A program made the translations under genes and the position numbers. The notes under the pieces were generated by a model. The model ran no database searches and had not been told where the DNA came from. It was given only the letters and a program-made list of their open reading frames with translations. Below, one piece after another: positions 25,738 to 36,408 of a stretch of DNA of 64,000 nt. The stretch's first letter is position 1, and each line of letters begins with the position of its first letter. The DNA comes from an uncultured Bacteroidota bacterium (GTDB lineage Bacteria > Bacteroidota > Bacteroidia > Chitinophagales > Chitinophagaceae): assembly GCA_903910765.1 (NCBI GenBank), contig CAIWBA010000291.1, positions 83,492 through 147,491 on the forward strand, written 5' to 3'.

Positions 25738-27372
25738 ATGTATATAAAACATCTTATATTTGTAATTATATTATTGTGTACAGGATTGACAAGTTATTCC
25801 CAAACATTTAACTATTCATATACTGACCCATGTACTGGAGTTTTAAAAACTGTTCAAGTTCCAACTACTGGAGTTACGGTTAGTTATTATGGGCAATTAC
25901 ATACCTTTGATCCTAGTGCATTCTATAGTGGAGAATTTGATTCATGGATGCAAGATGTTTATTCAAGTTATGGAGGTAACAATCCATGTGCAAGTATCGT
26001 TGGATTACCTGCAGCAATAAATATTGCACAGAATACTGCAATTAATTTTATTGGAATAGTAAATTCATTATCAGCGCTAAGCGATATGGCTGAGGCTGCA
26101 AGTGGAGGTGCTACTAATTTATTAGCAGGTATAGGAAGTGTTCAAAATTCTTCTGATAAAAAGAAAAATAATTCAAGCGGATCATCTTCTGAATCCTCTA
26201 CCGGTTCTCAAGGACAATCTACCCAATCTTCTTCAGGAAATTCTGAATCTACCGCAAATTCTTCTAATACAGAAGGTTCAAATGGATCAAGTACTTCACA
26301 AGCTGGTACTGAGTCAAGTAGTTCAAATTCAGGTACATCGGCTAATTCAACTGAGTCAAGTTCTGCTGGAAATTCAAGTGAATCAAATAGTTCAACTTCA
26401 TCAAGCTCTAATGGATCTTCAACTAGCTCAACTAAACCTGAAGGATCTACTTCATCTAGTGAATCAGGTTCTTCAACTACTGAAAGTTCAACTGGAACTA
26501 GCGGATCAACCTCTTCAACTGGAACTAGCGGATCAACTGGAACTGGAAGTTCAGATAAATCAAATGGATCAGGCGGTGCAAGTGATGCAAATAACCCGCC
26601 TTCTTCAAACTCTAGTGAATCTGCTAAATCTGAAACAGGTGGAGGAAAGACTAATATTTTAGGAGGATCTGTAAGTTCAATTGTTGGTGCAACTTCAAAT
26701 AGTGGTGCAAAATCTTCTTCTAATAAAAATGGTAATAGACCTAGTATATTAGCAAATAGCGATTTTGTAGGTTTCAATTTTAAAAATACAGATGTAAAAG
26801 TTGGAGGTAAAGTAACCGGCGGATATTCATCAATGCGATGGGATGGTAAACGAGCTCATGGAGTTATGGCAGATTATACAACTGCACTAAAGGGTCCAAA
26901 TATTACTGGGTTCTATGCATTTATTAGAAAACGTAGAATTGATTTAATATCAACTACCTTAACGTTGGGATTTGATAAAAAGACTTCAATATATGGAACA
27001 CTTGCAGTTGGTCAATTATATAGTTTTAAAAAGCCTAAAAAGTTAAAAGCAGTTTGGATGATAACTGCTTCATATGGTAATGTGTATGGAGAATCATTTA
27101 TAGGAACTGCTGCAATTGTTGGAGGTATGTATGATATTAAATTATCAAAAAGAATAGATGTTAAATTACTTGGACTTTACGTATACGCCCCATACGTAAG
27201 TTATTATAATGATATATTACTTAAGTCTCCTCATGTAGTACTACCAATTATTGGTACGAATATTGCAATAACTAAAAGATTTAAGATTAATATAAATGGT
27301 GGAGGCGCTTGGGCAATAAAAGAAAATGCTTTAAATTATACAATAATGATGGGCACACGTTTAGCAATATGA
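25738..27372 (+). CDS. Secreted protein with Ser/Gly/Thr-rich low-complexity linker and C-terminal barrel-like domain
   Basis: Signal peptide; about 160 aa SSS/ESSTGS linker; beta-rich C-terminus. Confidence 0.75.
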   Translation: MYIKHLIFVIILLCTGLTSYSQTFNYSYTDPCTGVLKTVQVPTTGVTVSYYGQLHTFDPSAFYSGEFDSWMQDVYSSYGGNNPCASIVGLPAAINIAQNTAINFIGIVNSLSALSDMAEAASGGATNLLAGIGSVQNSSDKKKNNSSGSSSESSTGSQGQSTQSSSGNSESTANSSNTEGSNGSSTSQAGTESSSSNSGTSANSTESSSAGNSSESNSSTSSSSNGSSTSSTKPEGSTSSSESGSSTTESSTGTSGSTSSTGTSGSTGTGSSDKSNGSGGASDANNPPSSNSSESAKSETGGGKTNILGGSVSSIVGATSNSGAKSSSNKNGNRPSILANSDFVGFNFKNTDVKVGGKVTGGYSSMRWDGKRAHGVMADYTTALKGPNITGFYAFIRKRRIDLISTTLTLGFDKKTSIYGTLAVGQLYSFKKPKKLKAVWMITASYGNVYGESFIGTAAIVGGMYDIKLSKRIDVKLLGLYVYAPYVSYYNDILLKSPHVVLPIIGTNIAITKRFKININGGGAWAIKENALNYTIMMGTRLAI

Positions 27373-27376
27373 GAAA

Positions 27377-28538
27377 ACTAATAATTATATTTTTAATAGT
27401 AGTTAATACTATCTATGCTCAAGAGTTTAAATATTCTGGAGTTATTTACAATGCAGCAGAAGTAGGTATGCAAAATATACCTGTTAAATTGTATGGAAAA
27501 CGTACAGCAATGTATAGTATCAACCAACCAACATATACTGCTTATCCATATAATGTTGGTACAGTAGTTCCATCGTCAGATGATGCAACTCACGGTCCTT
27601 TTAATATAGGATTTACATTTAACTTCTTTGGTATAAATTATACACAATTCTATATAGGATCAAATGGTTGGATTGGATTTAGTCCTGGTCAAACAACTGG
27701 ATATACTGCTGCCTTTATTCCAAACTCAGGTTCTCCATTAAATTGTATATTAGCTGATTGGGAAGATTTATTACCAGGAGCTTCTAATATTTACTATCAA
27801 ACCGTAGGAACTCTACCTAACCGAAAATTAGTAGTATCATTTTATCAAGTTCCTCACTATAGCTGCGCTGGAAATTTGCATACTTTTCAATTTGTATTAA
27901 GTGAAGGATCAAATGCTATTCAAATAAATTACTTATCTAAACCTCAATGTGGAACCAATAATGCTACAGCTGGTTTAATTGGAACTGCATATACAACAGT
28001 TGCTCCATTAGGCGGAAATAATGCAGTACAGTGGACAGAAACAAGTTCATCATATGGTTTTACACAAGCTTCTCCTGAAACTGTATTTTCTCTTAAAGGA
28101 CTATTTTTAACAAATGCAGCTGGTACATATTCAGTAGAGTCAGGATTAGATATTAATTCATATCAATTTCAATTAAGAATTGACTCTATACCATCCGCTG
28201 TATTATCATCAACTGCTGCAAATATTCCAGTTAACTTAGCATTAGGTACCGCTACCGTTAATGCAAAAAAATATTATATGGCAGATGTTAATAATGATTC
28301 TAGATTTACAGTATCTGATTCATATTATATTTATGGAATGATGTCAGGTAGATTTTTTAATTGGAAGAACACTGTGCCTAAATATAGAATATTTAATCCA
28401 ACTGAATGGAACATAATAAAAATAAGTAATTTAGATTTAAGGATTACTTATCCAGGAGTTCAAAGTATTTTACTTAATAGCCCAGTGAATAATGGAACAA
28501 GCAATTTTTATTTACTACGAACCGGATTTATAAACTAA
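27377..28538 (+). CDS. Secreted protein with dockerin-like segment
   Basis: Hydrophobic MRKLIIIFLIVVNTIYAQEFKYSG start (frame of ORF 27309..28538; start position approximate); MADVNNDSRFTVSDSYYIYGMMSGRF. Confidence 0.65.
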
Positions 28539-29359
28539 TGAAGACTTTATTATTAATTTTACTTTTACCTATAGTGTTGTTAGCTCAGCCAACACCAACT
28601 GTTGCTCCTGCGCCAGCTCCTGCTCAAGATTTTGGAAATACTCAAAATAATGTAATAGGTGCTCAGGGTAGATCGTTTGGAGGAGGGTCTTTAGTTAAAC
28701 CCAATCCAATGCTTACAGCGGCTGACTTTGCTTTAATAGGAGGTCCGACTTACGAAGCTTTTAAATTTAGACCTGGAGTTGGTATAGGATATAGTAAAAT
28801 AAATGCAGGTAAAGGATTTGGGGTCAATACGATTATAACCTTTGATTTAACACAACAAACATACTCATTTTATTATAGAAAAAATAAATGGTACTATCAT
28901 TATAACTTAGGTCGAATGGGAATGACTTTTAATATGGGATTAAGTGCAACTAGAGTATGGGAACCTAAGAAGGTAAAAAAACTAACATTTGGTATTCAAA
29001 TGGGATGGTCAGTAATTAGTGGTGATTATGCTTGGTTCAGAGGTGGAAAAAAATATTCAAATAATGCTTATCTTATCTCTTTACCATATTGTGTTTTAAT
29101 TGCTCAAAAAGAATTTGTATTAAATAAAAGAATTGATTGGAGGCCAGAAGCTTTCATAACACTAGGTTCTCCTTACTATGATATTGATAATAACTTCTTT
29201 AGTAAATCAAATACATTTAATGCAGTAATTGGAAATAACCTTGCATTTAAGGTACATAAAAAATTCAAGCTTAATATTGATTGGCGAATGAATATGAACA
29301 CTACTCCTAAATGGGGTCTAATGCACAATATCCTTATTGGAACAAATCTTAAATTTTAA
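28538..29359 (+). CDS. Secreted/outer-membrane beta-rich protein
   Basis: Signal peptide MKTLLLILLLPIVLLAQP; beta-rich, barrel-like C-term. Confidence 0.65.
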   Translation: MKTLLLILLLPIVLLAQPTPTVAPAPAPAQDFGNTQNNVIGAQGRSFGGGSLVKPNPMLTAADFALIGGPTYEAFKFRPGVGIGYSKINAGKGFGVNTIITFDLTQQTYSFYYRKNKWYYHYNLGRMGMTFNMGLSATRVWEPKKVKKLTFGIQMGWSVISGDYAWFRGGKKYSNNAYLISLPYCVLIAQKEFVLNKRIDWRPEAFITLGSPYYDIDNNFFSKSNTFNAVIGNNLAFKVHKKFKLNIDWRMNMNTTPKWGLMHNILIGTNLKF

Positions 29360-29361
29360 TT

Positions 29362-29808
29362 ATGAAAAAACTATTATTACTACTATTATTACCATTATCC
29401 TCTTTAGGGCAAGAATGTGTTAAGGTTGATACAGTTTACGTAACTGCTAAAGTTCGTGAACTTAAAACCAAGGATGTATTGTTTGGTATCAAACAAATAG
29501 CTGAAGAAGAATTACAGACTAAATTTTGTCTATCTGAAACAGGCGGTCCTATTATGATAGAGGTGTATTATTTTGGACTTCCTAAATCTACATTTAGAAT
29601 TGCAGGTATTGAAAGGTCAAATACAACAACTCAAGTAGGTATCCGGTTATTTTATAATGGAGTAAAGTATGAAGGTATTGGAGAATCAGAGGTTGAAGTT
29701 AGAGCAATGTTAGTTGAGTTAACTGACGGTATTCCATTTTCAAAGATGACAGTTTCAAGTTCAATAAAGAAGGCAATCTCTGAGTGTATCCTAAAAATGC
29801 CTAAATAA
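29362..29808 (+). CDS. Secreted protein (curli-assembly-like?)
   Basis: Signal peptide; 148 aa, last gene of secreted cluster. Confidence 0.6.
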   Translation: MKKLLLLLLLPLSSLGQECVKVDTVYVTAKVRELKTKDVLFGIKQIAEEELQTKFCLSETGGPIMIEVYYFGLPKSTFRIAGIERSNTTTQVGIRLFYNGVKYEGIGESEVEVRAMLVELTDGIPFSKMTVSSSIKKAISECILKMPK

Positions 29809-29875
29809 AAATTAAAATTTGGGAAACAACTTTAATTAGTTGAGTACAATAATATAAATTTAATATTATAACTCA

Positions 29876-30118
29876 ATGGATCAACAAGTTAAAGTAGGCC
29901 TTGAAAATTCAAGCCCAATTATTTGCGAAAGCTGCGGTGGAGACACGTTCAGAGAAGCAACGTACCTAAGAAAGATTTCTAGATTATTAACTGGTTCTCA
30001 AGAGGACATGATTGTTCCTGTACCTACATTTACCTGTGCAAAGTGTTCTCATGTAAATGAACAGTTTCAAGTACAGGATGCAAAACCTCAACCTACTGAT
30101 CCTAAAATAATTTCATAG
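29876..30118 (+). CDS. Zinc-ribbon protein
   Basis: ICESCGG...FTCAKCSH. Confidence 0.7.
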   Translation: MDQQVKVGLENSSPIICESCGGDTFREATYLRKISRLLTGSQEDMIVPVPTFTCAKCSHVNEQFQVQDAKPQPTDPKIIS

Positions 30119-30119
30119 T

Positions 30120-30800
30120 ATGGAGATTACGTTTATATCAGACACCCATCATATTGTTTCAAATCAAGAAGACCGAGACGATTTAACTCTACTTTTACCA
30201 GGTGGACCAATTCTTGTGCATGCTGGTGATATGAGCGGTCGTGGAACTGAATCTGAAATTAGGAGATTCCTAGACTGGTTTAGTTCTCTTCCATATATGC
30301 ATAAAATCTTAATTGCAGGTAACCATGACTTCTTTTTTGAAATTGCAAAACCTGAATTAGTAGCAGCGTTATTGGCAGACTATCCTGAAGTTACCTACTT
30401 AAATGATAGTGGGGTTACAATTGAAGGTATTAAATTTTGGGGTAGTCCAGTAACTCCATGGTTCCATAATTGGGCATTTAACCGATATCCTCAAGAAATT
30501 GAGGCTCATTGGGATCTTATACCTAATGATACTGATGTCTTAATAACGCATGGACCTCCTCAAGGAATCCTGGATAAAACAATAAGAGAAGGTTGGAGCG
30601 TAGGTTGTAAATACCTATTAAAGGTAGTAAATCGAGTTAATCCTAAAGTTCATGTGTTTGGCCACATTCATGAAGGTATGGGCCAAACTCAAATAGGTGG
30701 TACTATTTTTATTAATGCAGCAGTAGTTGATGAACGATATCACCTATGGCATAATAAACCATCAGTCATTAACGTTGAACCAAAATTTCCAACTTTTTAG
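30120..30800 (+). CDS. Calcineurin-like metallophosphoesterase
   Basis: FISDTHH, HAGDMSGRG, IAGNHDFFF, THGPP, FGHIHEG. Confidence 0.9.
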   Translation: MEITFISDTHHIVSNQEDRDDLTLLLPGGPILVHAGDMSGRGTESEIRRFLDWFSSLPYMHKILIAGNHDFFFEIAKPELVAALLADYPEVTYLNDSGVTIEGIKFWGSPVTPWFHNWAFNRYPQEIEAHWDLIPNDTDVLITHGPPQGILDKTIREGWSVGCKYLLKVVNRVNPKVHVFGHIHEGMGQTQIGGTIFINAAVVDERYHLWHNKPSVINVEPKFPTF

Positions 30801-30814
30801 TATACTAATAAAAG

Positions 30815-31033
30815 ATGAGTCAGAGCAATAGTAAAACATATAATTTTAGATTAGGTAGTTTATATCCAATATTTGCATTTTGCACAGCAATGATAGGTTA
30901 TACAATTTATAGTAGTGTAGGTTGGAGTATCTTAGATTTTCTATTTGCTCCATTTGCTTGGATGAAGTGGTTAGTTATGCATCAAGTAAATATTACAATT
31001 ATTAAAGAAACCTTTTCTTTTTTTATACAATAA
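30815..31033 (+). CDS. Membrane protein
   Basis: Hydrophobic 72 aa. Confidence 0.55.
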   Translation: MSQSNSKTYNFRLGSLYPIFAFCTAMIGYTIYSSVGWSILDFLFAPFAWMKWLVMHQVNITIIKETFSFFIQ

Positions 31034-31042
31034 TAAAACCCA

Positions 31043-31702
31043 ATGATTAAAAATAGAACACCATATCTTGGTAAAATTAGACTAGCTCTACAAAAATTTC
31101 CTTACTATACTGGAAATGACAAATTAAATAAAGTCCACTTAAATTTAGGATTTATTAAATTAGTAAGCCGAATTACTCCAGTTAGAGATGAAAATGGTTG
31201 GGTTGTAAATCCTAATACAGTTAAATTAATAGAGCAGAATACTGGTCTAAAGGTGAGACCTTATACAGTAGATGATGGAGGTCCTAGAGATAAGTTTACT
31301 CTTTACAATTCGTGTATTCATCCTGACGGTCATTATGTGGGATCTATTGAAGATGGTTTATGGTATTACGATATGAAATTACGAGCAACTAAAGGTTCGC
31401 ATCCACATACTGCATGGTCTAAGGAAACTAAAAAATGGACAGGATATTCTCACCGAGCATATAGTTCATTTGGAAAAGGAGACAAGCTATTTATTGCAAA
31501 TTGGGTTCCAACTGATTCTGAATTAGATGACTATATACAATATTATAAAAAGGACCTAAGTAAATGGAATCCAAACAGTGACTTAACCTTTAATCAATGG
31601 GTTGCTGAGTATATTCCATTTAATCTTAGAGGATCCAAGACAATAAGTTCGTATGAACAAGCTTATGAAGCTGCTGTTAATTTTGCAAAATATGTAAGCT
31701 AA
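31043..31702 (+). CDS. Hypothetical protein
   Basis: 219 aa ORF. Confidence 0.7.
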   Translation: MIKNRTPYLGKIRLALQKFPYYTGNDKLNKVHLNLGFIKLVSRITPVRDENGWVVNPNTVKLIEQNTGLKVRPYTVDDGGPRDKFTLYNSCIHPDGHYVGSIEDGLWYYDMKLRATKGSHPHTAWSKETKKWTGYSHRAYSSFGKGDKLFIANWVPTDSELDDYIQYYKKDLSKWNPNSDLTFNQWVAEYIPFNLRGSKTISSYEQAYEAAVNFAKYVS

Positions 31703-31963
31703 ATGAAAAAAGGTTCCCAAATCAGAGCTGAAATATTAGATAAGGACTTACGTAATTTAGCTGCTGAATTTACAGAGAAATTAGAAACAGATCCATACCA
31801 ACCAGGAGTGATTCATCCTCAAATATACCCAGACGATCTACAAGAAGTAGTAGAAGATCTATTCTACATTAGGGGTTATTCTGAATCAGTTATTAAAATC
31901 AAAAGAAATAAAGACGGAGTTTCAATTTCAGTTGAAGTATTAGACCGTACTGGGAATAAATAA
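31703..31963 (+). CDS. Hypothetical protein
   Basis: 86 aa ORF. Confidence 0.65.
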   Translation: MKKGSQIRAEILDKDLRNLAAEFTEKLETDPYQPGVIHPQIYPDDLQEVVEDLFYIRGYSESVIKIKRNKDGVSISVEVLDRTGNK

Positions 31964-31981
31964 CCAAAAGTTAATTACCTA

Positions 31982-32515
31982 GTGAAAGCCAAGCCATTTA
32001 AACAATTTGTATCTGAGTCAATTAATCGTAATGCTGCTGACCTTAGTGTAGAAGTTGAAGAGTGTATTTTTTTAATAAATGGCATAATTTATTCAACTAT
32101 GATTAAGGTTGAGGCAACTACTGAAATTGAAGCTGATGATTATGAACATGAGTATGCTGGAGTTAGTGATTGGTGGTTAACTGATATTGAAATTTGCGAA
32201 AAGTTTAAAGATCCAGAGATTAATCAGCTAGTATTAGATGACTTGTCAACGGTTACTAACTTATATAGTTATGGACTTAACGATTCTCCTGGAATTACAA
32301 AAGACTCAATAATCTTTGATTCAATATTTAAGCATGAAATGGTCGATGTTCAAAATCCAGAATTTGGTCAGGTGTTAGAGACTCTTAGGTCTCAAGTAAA
32401 CAACTTTAATTCTACTAGACAGTATACAGAATTAACAAGTGATTTTGTTAGTCGGGTTGAAAACGCTCTATATGATGAAATTAAGCATATAGAAAACGGT
32501 AGATATGAATGGTAA
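31982..32515 (+). CDS. Putative capsid-targeted protein (GTG start)
   Basis: MKAKPFKQFVSE|SIN N-term, GTG start codon. Confidence 0.7.
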   Translation: MKAKPFKQFVSESINRNAADLSVEVEECIFLINGIIYSTMIKVEATTEIEADDYEHEYAGVSDWWLTDIEICEKFKDPEINQLVLDDLSTVTNLYSYGLNDSPGITKDSIIFDSIFKHEMVDVQNPEFGQVLETLRSQVNNFNSTRQYTELTSDFVSRVENALYDEIKHIENGRYEW

Positions 32516-32553
32516 TTAATTATTGGGCTGAGGTTATAATGGCTTGGTTATTA

Positions 32554-32563
32554 GATAAATAAC
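32554..32563 (+). promoter_or_regulatory. Late-promoter-like GATAAATAAC
   Basis: 21 nt upstream of CTS gene at 32584. Confidence 0.5.
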
Positions 32564-32583
32564 TACAAATAATTAATTTTACT

Positions 32584-33132
32584 ATGCAACTGTTAAAATT
32601 CACACAGTTTATAAATGAAGCCAAATTAACAGATAAGACCCTTATTGTTAAATTAGACCGAATCCACGAAATCAAGGAACGCCTTAAAGCCCTAACGGCT
32701 GAAACCAAATCAATTGAATCTGAATTGAAAGACTTTGATGCTAGTATTAAACCGGTATTTGATGCAATGAAAGTCCTAAATGATAAGTTAGCCTTAACTG
32801 AGAAATACGTACTTAAGATTACAAAATACGGTGGAGAAGGTACTTCAGTATCTTATGGTAAAGCAGTTGAACAGGCACTTGCTCAAGTTGACGAAGCTGC
32901 TCAAGCTATTATTAATGAATGTGTTAAGGCAAATACTGCAGCAACTAGTGTAAAACACTCTTATGAAATTCAAAAAGTTGATGAAGCTAAATTATCTGAT
33001 AAAGTAATGGCAGTAATTGCTAAACTATCTGATAAGATAAAGTCAGCAGTTGAGAAGTTTAAGTCAGTATTCGCAACTAAGTCTGCTAAAATTGATCAAG
33101 CTAATGCAAAGTTAGCAAGTTTTATAAAGTAA
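32584..33132 (+). CDS. Putative capsid-targeted helical protein
   Basis: MQLLKFTQFINE|AKL; coiled-coil/helical body. Confidence 0.75.
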   Translation: MQLLKFTQFINEAKLTDKTLIVKLDRIHEIKERLKALTAETKSIESELKDFDASIKPVFDAMKVLNDKLALTEKYVLKITKYGGEGTSVSYGKAVEQALAQVDEAAQAIINECVKANTAATSVKHSYEIQKVDEAKLSDKVMAVIAKLSDKIKSAVEKFKSVFATKSAKIDQANAKLASFIK

Positions 33133-33160
33133 ATATATTAAAAAAAAGAAATAAAGAAAA

Positions 33161-35512
33161 ATGTCAATATTAAAAACCACTTTAAAAGTTGAGTCAACTA
33201 CTCTATTTCCTACTCCAACTGCATTCACTAACGTGAATAATAATGCAGAGATTGCGGATAGTAATTTTGGAAAGATTGCAGTTAACCACTTAACTCCTTC
33301 ATATCTAGTTACTGGAGACTTGGGAGCAAAAGGAACATTCTTATATATAAAAGCATCATCGACTAATGGTCCTGAACTTGCTGTTAATATATACGGAGAA
33401 GATTCAGAAACTCCATTAATAACTGTATTTACTGGAGATACTGGATTTATTCCAGTTACTGCAACTCAAGGAAAATTATATGCTAAAACTACTTACGGTA
33501 CTGCTAATTTAGAATATTTTGTTGGAAGCCGTGGAGCTGATCTTGGTCAATTTACCCTAGTGTATCATTTAGATAACACTCCTGGTACTACCTGGAAATA
33601 TTTTGTTATTGATGCAAATAGTGGAGTTCCTTCTAAATTATATGATACCGGTTTTAGTAAAACTGACTATACTATGAATGGTTACGAAAGCGGTGTACAA
33701 AATGGAGGCATTGTTTTTACACTTAATGCAAATGGACCATTTGATGATGAATTTTTCTTAACTGATAAAACTGGAGCTCCTCTATTTGGCCACGGGCTTA
33801 CAACTAATTGGGAAAACTGGTGGTCTTTAGAAGGTAAAGGAATCGTATGGACATACGTAACTGGAACCGGTCGGAGACTATCTTACTATAATGGTAATGA
33901 AGTTTATCATCATGATTTTGTTGGAGCAGACAGTATAAGTATTGAAACTAATTGGGATGATTGCTCAGCAAATGGAACGGTTGCTGCCTATATTTACAAT
34001 CACAATGGAATTGCTGGTCAAGAGGCAATTTATCTGGTTAAAGACGATCAAAAGAGTCTAATTACTGACATTAATAACAATACTTATATTTATGCAGAGG
34101 CTGCAACATATACATTTGCTAACTATTTTGTTGTAACTCTATACGATGACGATAACGGATACTATACTGGCCTTAAAATCTTTGATACAAGTGGAAGCTT
34201 GTTGAAATCAGTTGTTTTACCAATTAATACATATAATTATTTCCAATATGATTATTACGGTACAGGTCATTGGCAAAGTTTCTTATATAATACCGGAGAT
34301 AGTGGTATTGACTATTTAATGTTTAACTACAACCAGTCAACTGGATCTCTAATTGGAGAAAATTTAGACTGGACTCATGCAAGAGGTTCAAACTTCCCTA
34401 GTGTTGATATAACTAGTAATAACTACAATCTAACTGGTAGTGACAGTGCTAAATCTGAGTCAGCCGCAGTCATCTTTCATTATGAAGATACTAATGATTA
34501 TGATCTTATTACACCAATGAATTTAGACTATTTAGATATTCATTATGTAATTGGAAATGCGACTATTGCAAATAAAACAATTGTGCATTCTGATCCAGGA
34601 ACAGACTATTGGGTTAACTTAAATTTACAAATTAATGATACGAGTATTCAAATGCTTACTCAATATGCAGATTATGAAGGTGGACCTCTTTATGTGGTTA
34701 ATTTTACTGCCACGGGTTCAACACAATTTGTATTAGTACAGGATATGACAACTTATACTCCTGGAAATTCATGGGATTTCTATTCAACTGGAGACTATCG
34801 ACTATTCCAATACAGTATTAATGCAACAGACAAGACAATTTATAAAGTACTCTCAAATACGGCAGTTCTTGATACTCTTACAATTGATAATGCAGGTGAA
34901 ACAAATTACCGAACTCAACAAAACTCAATATTCATTCGTACTTGGGGATTAAGTGGACCACAAAAAAACTGGTATTTTAATACGGCTACTGGTAAATTTG
35001 TTCAACTTCCTAAATTCTATTCACAAAGAGGTTATGCAAATATTACTGCAACTGATGGACTAGAACCTAATTATATGATCTTAATTTCACCAGACTATTG
35101 GAGAGATGATAATAAGTGGGGTGCAAGAATGTTGGTAAATGGTGTAGTTAGCAATGAAGTTATTATTGTAAACACCGACATTGTTGATAATATTGACAAT
35201 TGGAACTGGAACTGGTACTTTACTCCTCAAGGTTTCTGGTTTATGTATTCAGACCTGGCTAACTCAAGTAAATGGGTAATTAAAGGTTTTAATACCGTAT
35301 TAACACCAACCTATACAATCAATACTGACTGTAAATATCAGGATTGGAATAATGATTATAATAATATTAATATGATCTCATTTAAACCTGAATCAGGTTC
35401 TCTTGAATGGAACATATTTAACCTAGGTTCATTAATTAACTACAAACAATATATTGGAATAGATGATTTTAATCCAAGCTATACGATTAATGATTGGAAC
35501 TATATGTACTAA
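33161..35512 (+). CDS. Large structural/fibre-like protein
   Basis: 783 aa beta-rich; N-term MSILKTTLKVESTTLFPTPTAFT shared with 35897 ORF. Confidence 0.7.
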   Translation: MSILKTTLKVESTTLFPTPTAFTNVNNNAEIADSNFGKIAVNHLTPSYLVTGDLGAKGTFLYIKASSTNGPELAVNIYGEDSETPLITVFTGDTGFIPVTATQGKLYAKTTYGTANLEYFVGSRGADLGQFTLVYHLDNTPGTTWKYFVIDANSGVPSKLYDTGFSKTDYTMNGYESGVQNGGIVFTLNANGPFDDEFFLTDKTGAPLFGHGLTTNWENWWSLEGKGIVWTYVTGTGRRLSYYNGNEVYHHDFVGADSISIETNWDDCSANGTVAAYIYNHNGIAGQEAIYLVKDDQKSLITDINNNTYIYAEAATYTFANYFVVTLYDDDNGYYTGLKIFDTSGSLLKSVVLPINTYNYFQYDYYGTGHWQSFLYNTGDSGIDYLMFNYNQSTGSLIGENLDWTHARGSNFPSVDITSNNYNLTGSDSAKSESAAVIFHYEDTNDYDLITPMNLDYLDIHYVIGNATIANKTIVHSDPGTDYWVNLNLQINDTSIQMLTQYADYEGGPLYVVNFTATGSTQFVLVQDMTTYTPGNSWDFYSTGDYRLFQYSINATDKTIYKVLSNTAVLDTLTIDNAGETNYRTQQNSIFIRTWGLSGPQKNWYFNTATGKFVQLPKFYSQRGYANITATDGLEPNYMILISPDYWRDDNKWGARMLVNGVVSNEVIIVNTDIVDNIDNWNWNWYFTPQGFWFMYSDLANSSKWVIKGFNTVLTPTYTINTDCKYQDWNNDYNNINMISFKPESGSLEWNIFNLGSLINYKQYIGIDDFNPSYTINDWNYMY

Positions 35513-35546
35513 TATTTACAAATTAAAAAAGAAAAAAATATAAATT

Positions 35547-35876
35547 ATGAATTATATAATAACTGCAACCATATTTGATCAAATTAATGTTGCCACTAGC
35601 GATCCTGGAAAAGAGGGAGTTATTCCTGCTCCAAAATTAGTAAAAAAGATGGCTGATAAATCTTCATACAATATTAATGCTGGCAAAGATACTAAATTTA
35701 CTGGCGCTGAACTTAAGGCTAAAATTAAAGCTGACTTTAAATTAGCAGACACCGTTATTGATGTTACTCTTAAAACTGGAGACGGTAAGGTTGTAGCTGA
35801 TGATGTAGCTTGCGAAGCTTATGGAATTAAATTTGAGGCAACTAATGCCTATGTAGCACCAGTTAAAACAGTTTAA
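35547..35876 (+). CDS. Hypothetical, probably structural protein
   Basis: 109 aa between two related structural ORFs. Confidence 0.65.
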   Translation: MNYIITATIFDQINVATSDPGKEGVIPAPKLVKKMADKSSYNINAGKDTKFTGAELKAKIKADFKLADTVIDVTLKTGDGKVVADDVACEAYGIKFEATNAYVAPVKTV

Positions 35877-35896
35877 TTAAAAAAATATTAAAATAA

Positions 35897-36304
35897 ATGT
35901 CAACTCTTAAAACAACAATCGTATTTGAATCTGCTGCCCTATTTCCAGCACCAATGTCATTTACTAAAATTGCAACTGAAACCTTAACTGGAACATATGC
36001 ATCATTTCAAACTAATACATTAGCTGCAGGTTCTTTAGAAACCTTATTTGAAACTAGTGAATCAATTGGAAATTCTGGAGTTTTGTATTTTTATGCAAAT
36101 GCAGCTTCTACTAATACTAAACCTATTGATCTAGTTATTGATAATAAAAGTACAAGTCAATCGTATTTTGTTAGATTAATTCCTGGAGATTTTACGTATT
36201 TACCAGTATTTGCAGCAGATTACGCAGGTATCAAAATTTCAGCAAGAAATAATGATCCAAGCAATACAGCAGGTCTTACCTATTTTTACGGATCTAAAGA
36301 CTAG
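35897..36304 (+). CDS. Structural protein, N-terminal-domain-only paralogue of 33161 ORF
   Basis: MSTLKTTIVFESAALFPAPMSFTKI...; both end this module in YFYGSKD / YFVGSRG. Confidence 0.7.
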   Translation: MSTLKTTIVFESAALFPAPMSFTKIATETLTGTYASFQTNTLAAGSLETLFETSESIGNSGVLYFYANAASTNTKPIDLVIDNKSTSQSYFVRLIPGDFTYLPVFAADYAGIKISARNNDPSNTAGLTYFYGSKD

Positions 36305-36327
36305 TTAACTGTAACTATACTATATAA

Positions 36328-36357
36328 AAACCTCAAACCTAAACATTTGAGGTTTTT
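36328..36357 (+). terminator. Rho-independent terminator
   Basis: AAACCTCAAA-CCTAAACA-TTTGAGGTTTTTG. Confidence 0.85.
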
Positions 36358-36408
36358 GTTGTGTATAGAGATACCTAATTAGAATTATTAGGGTATAATA
36401 TTTAAAAT

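Noticed and set aside
26138-26777. ORFs 26138-26662 (+) and 26208-26777 (-)
   Set aside because: Alternate-frame readings of the Ser-rich linker; compositionally biased, inside a clear CDS.
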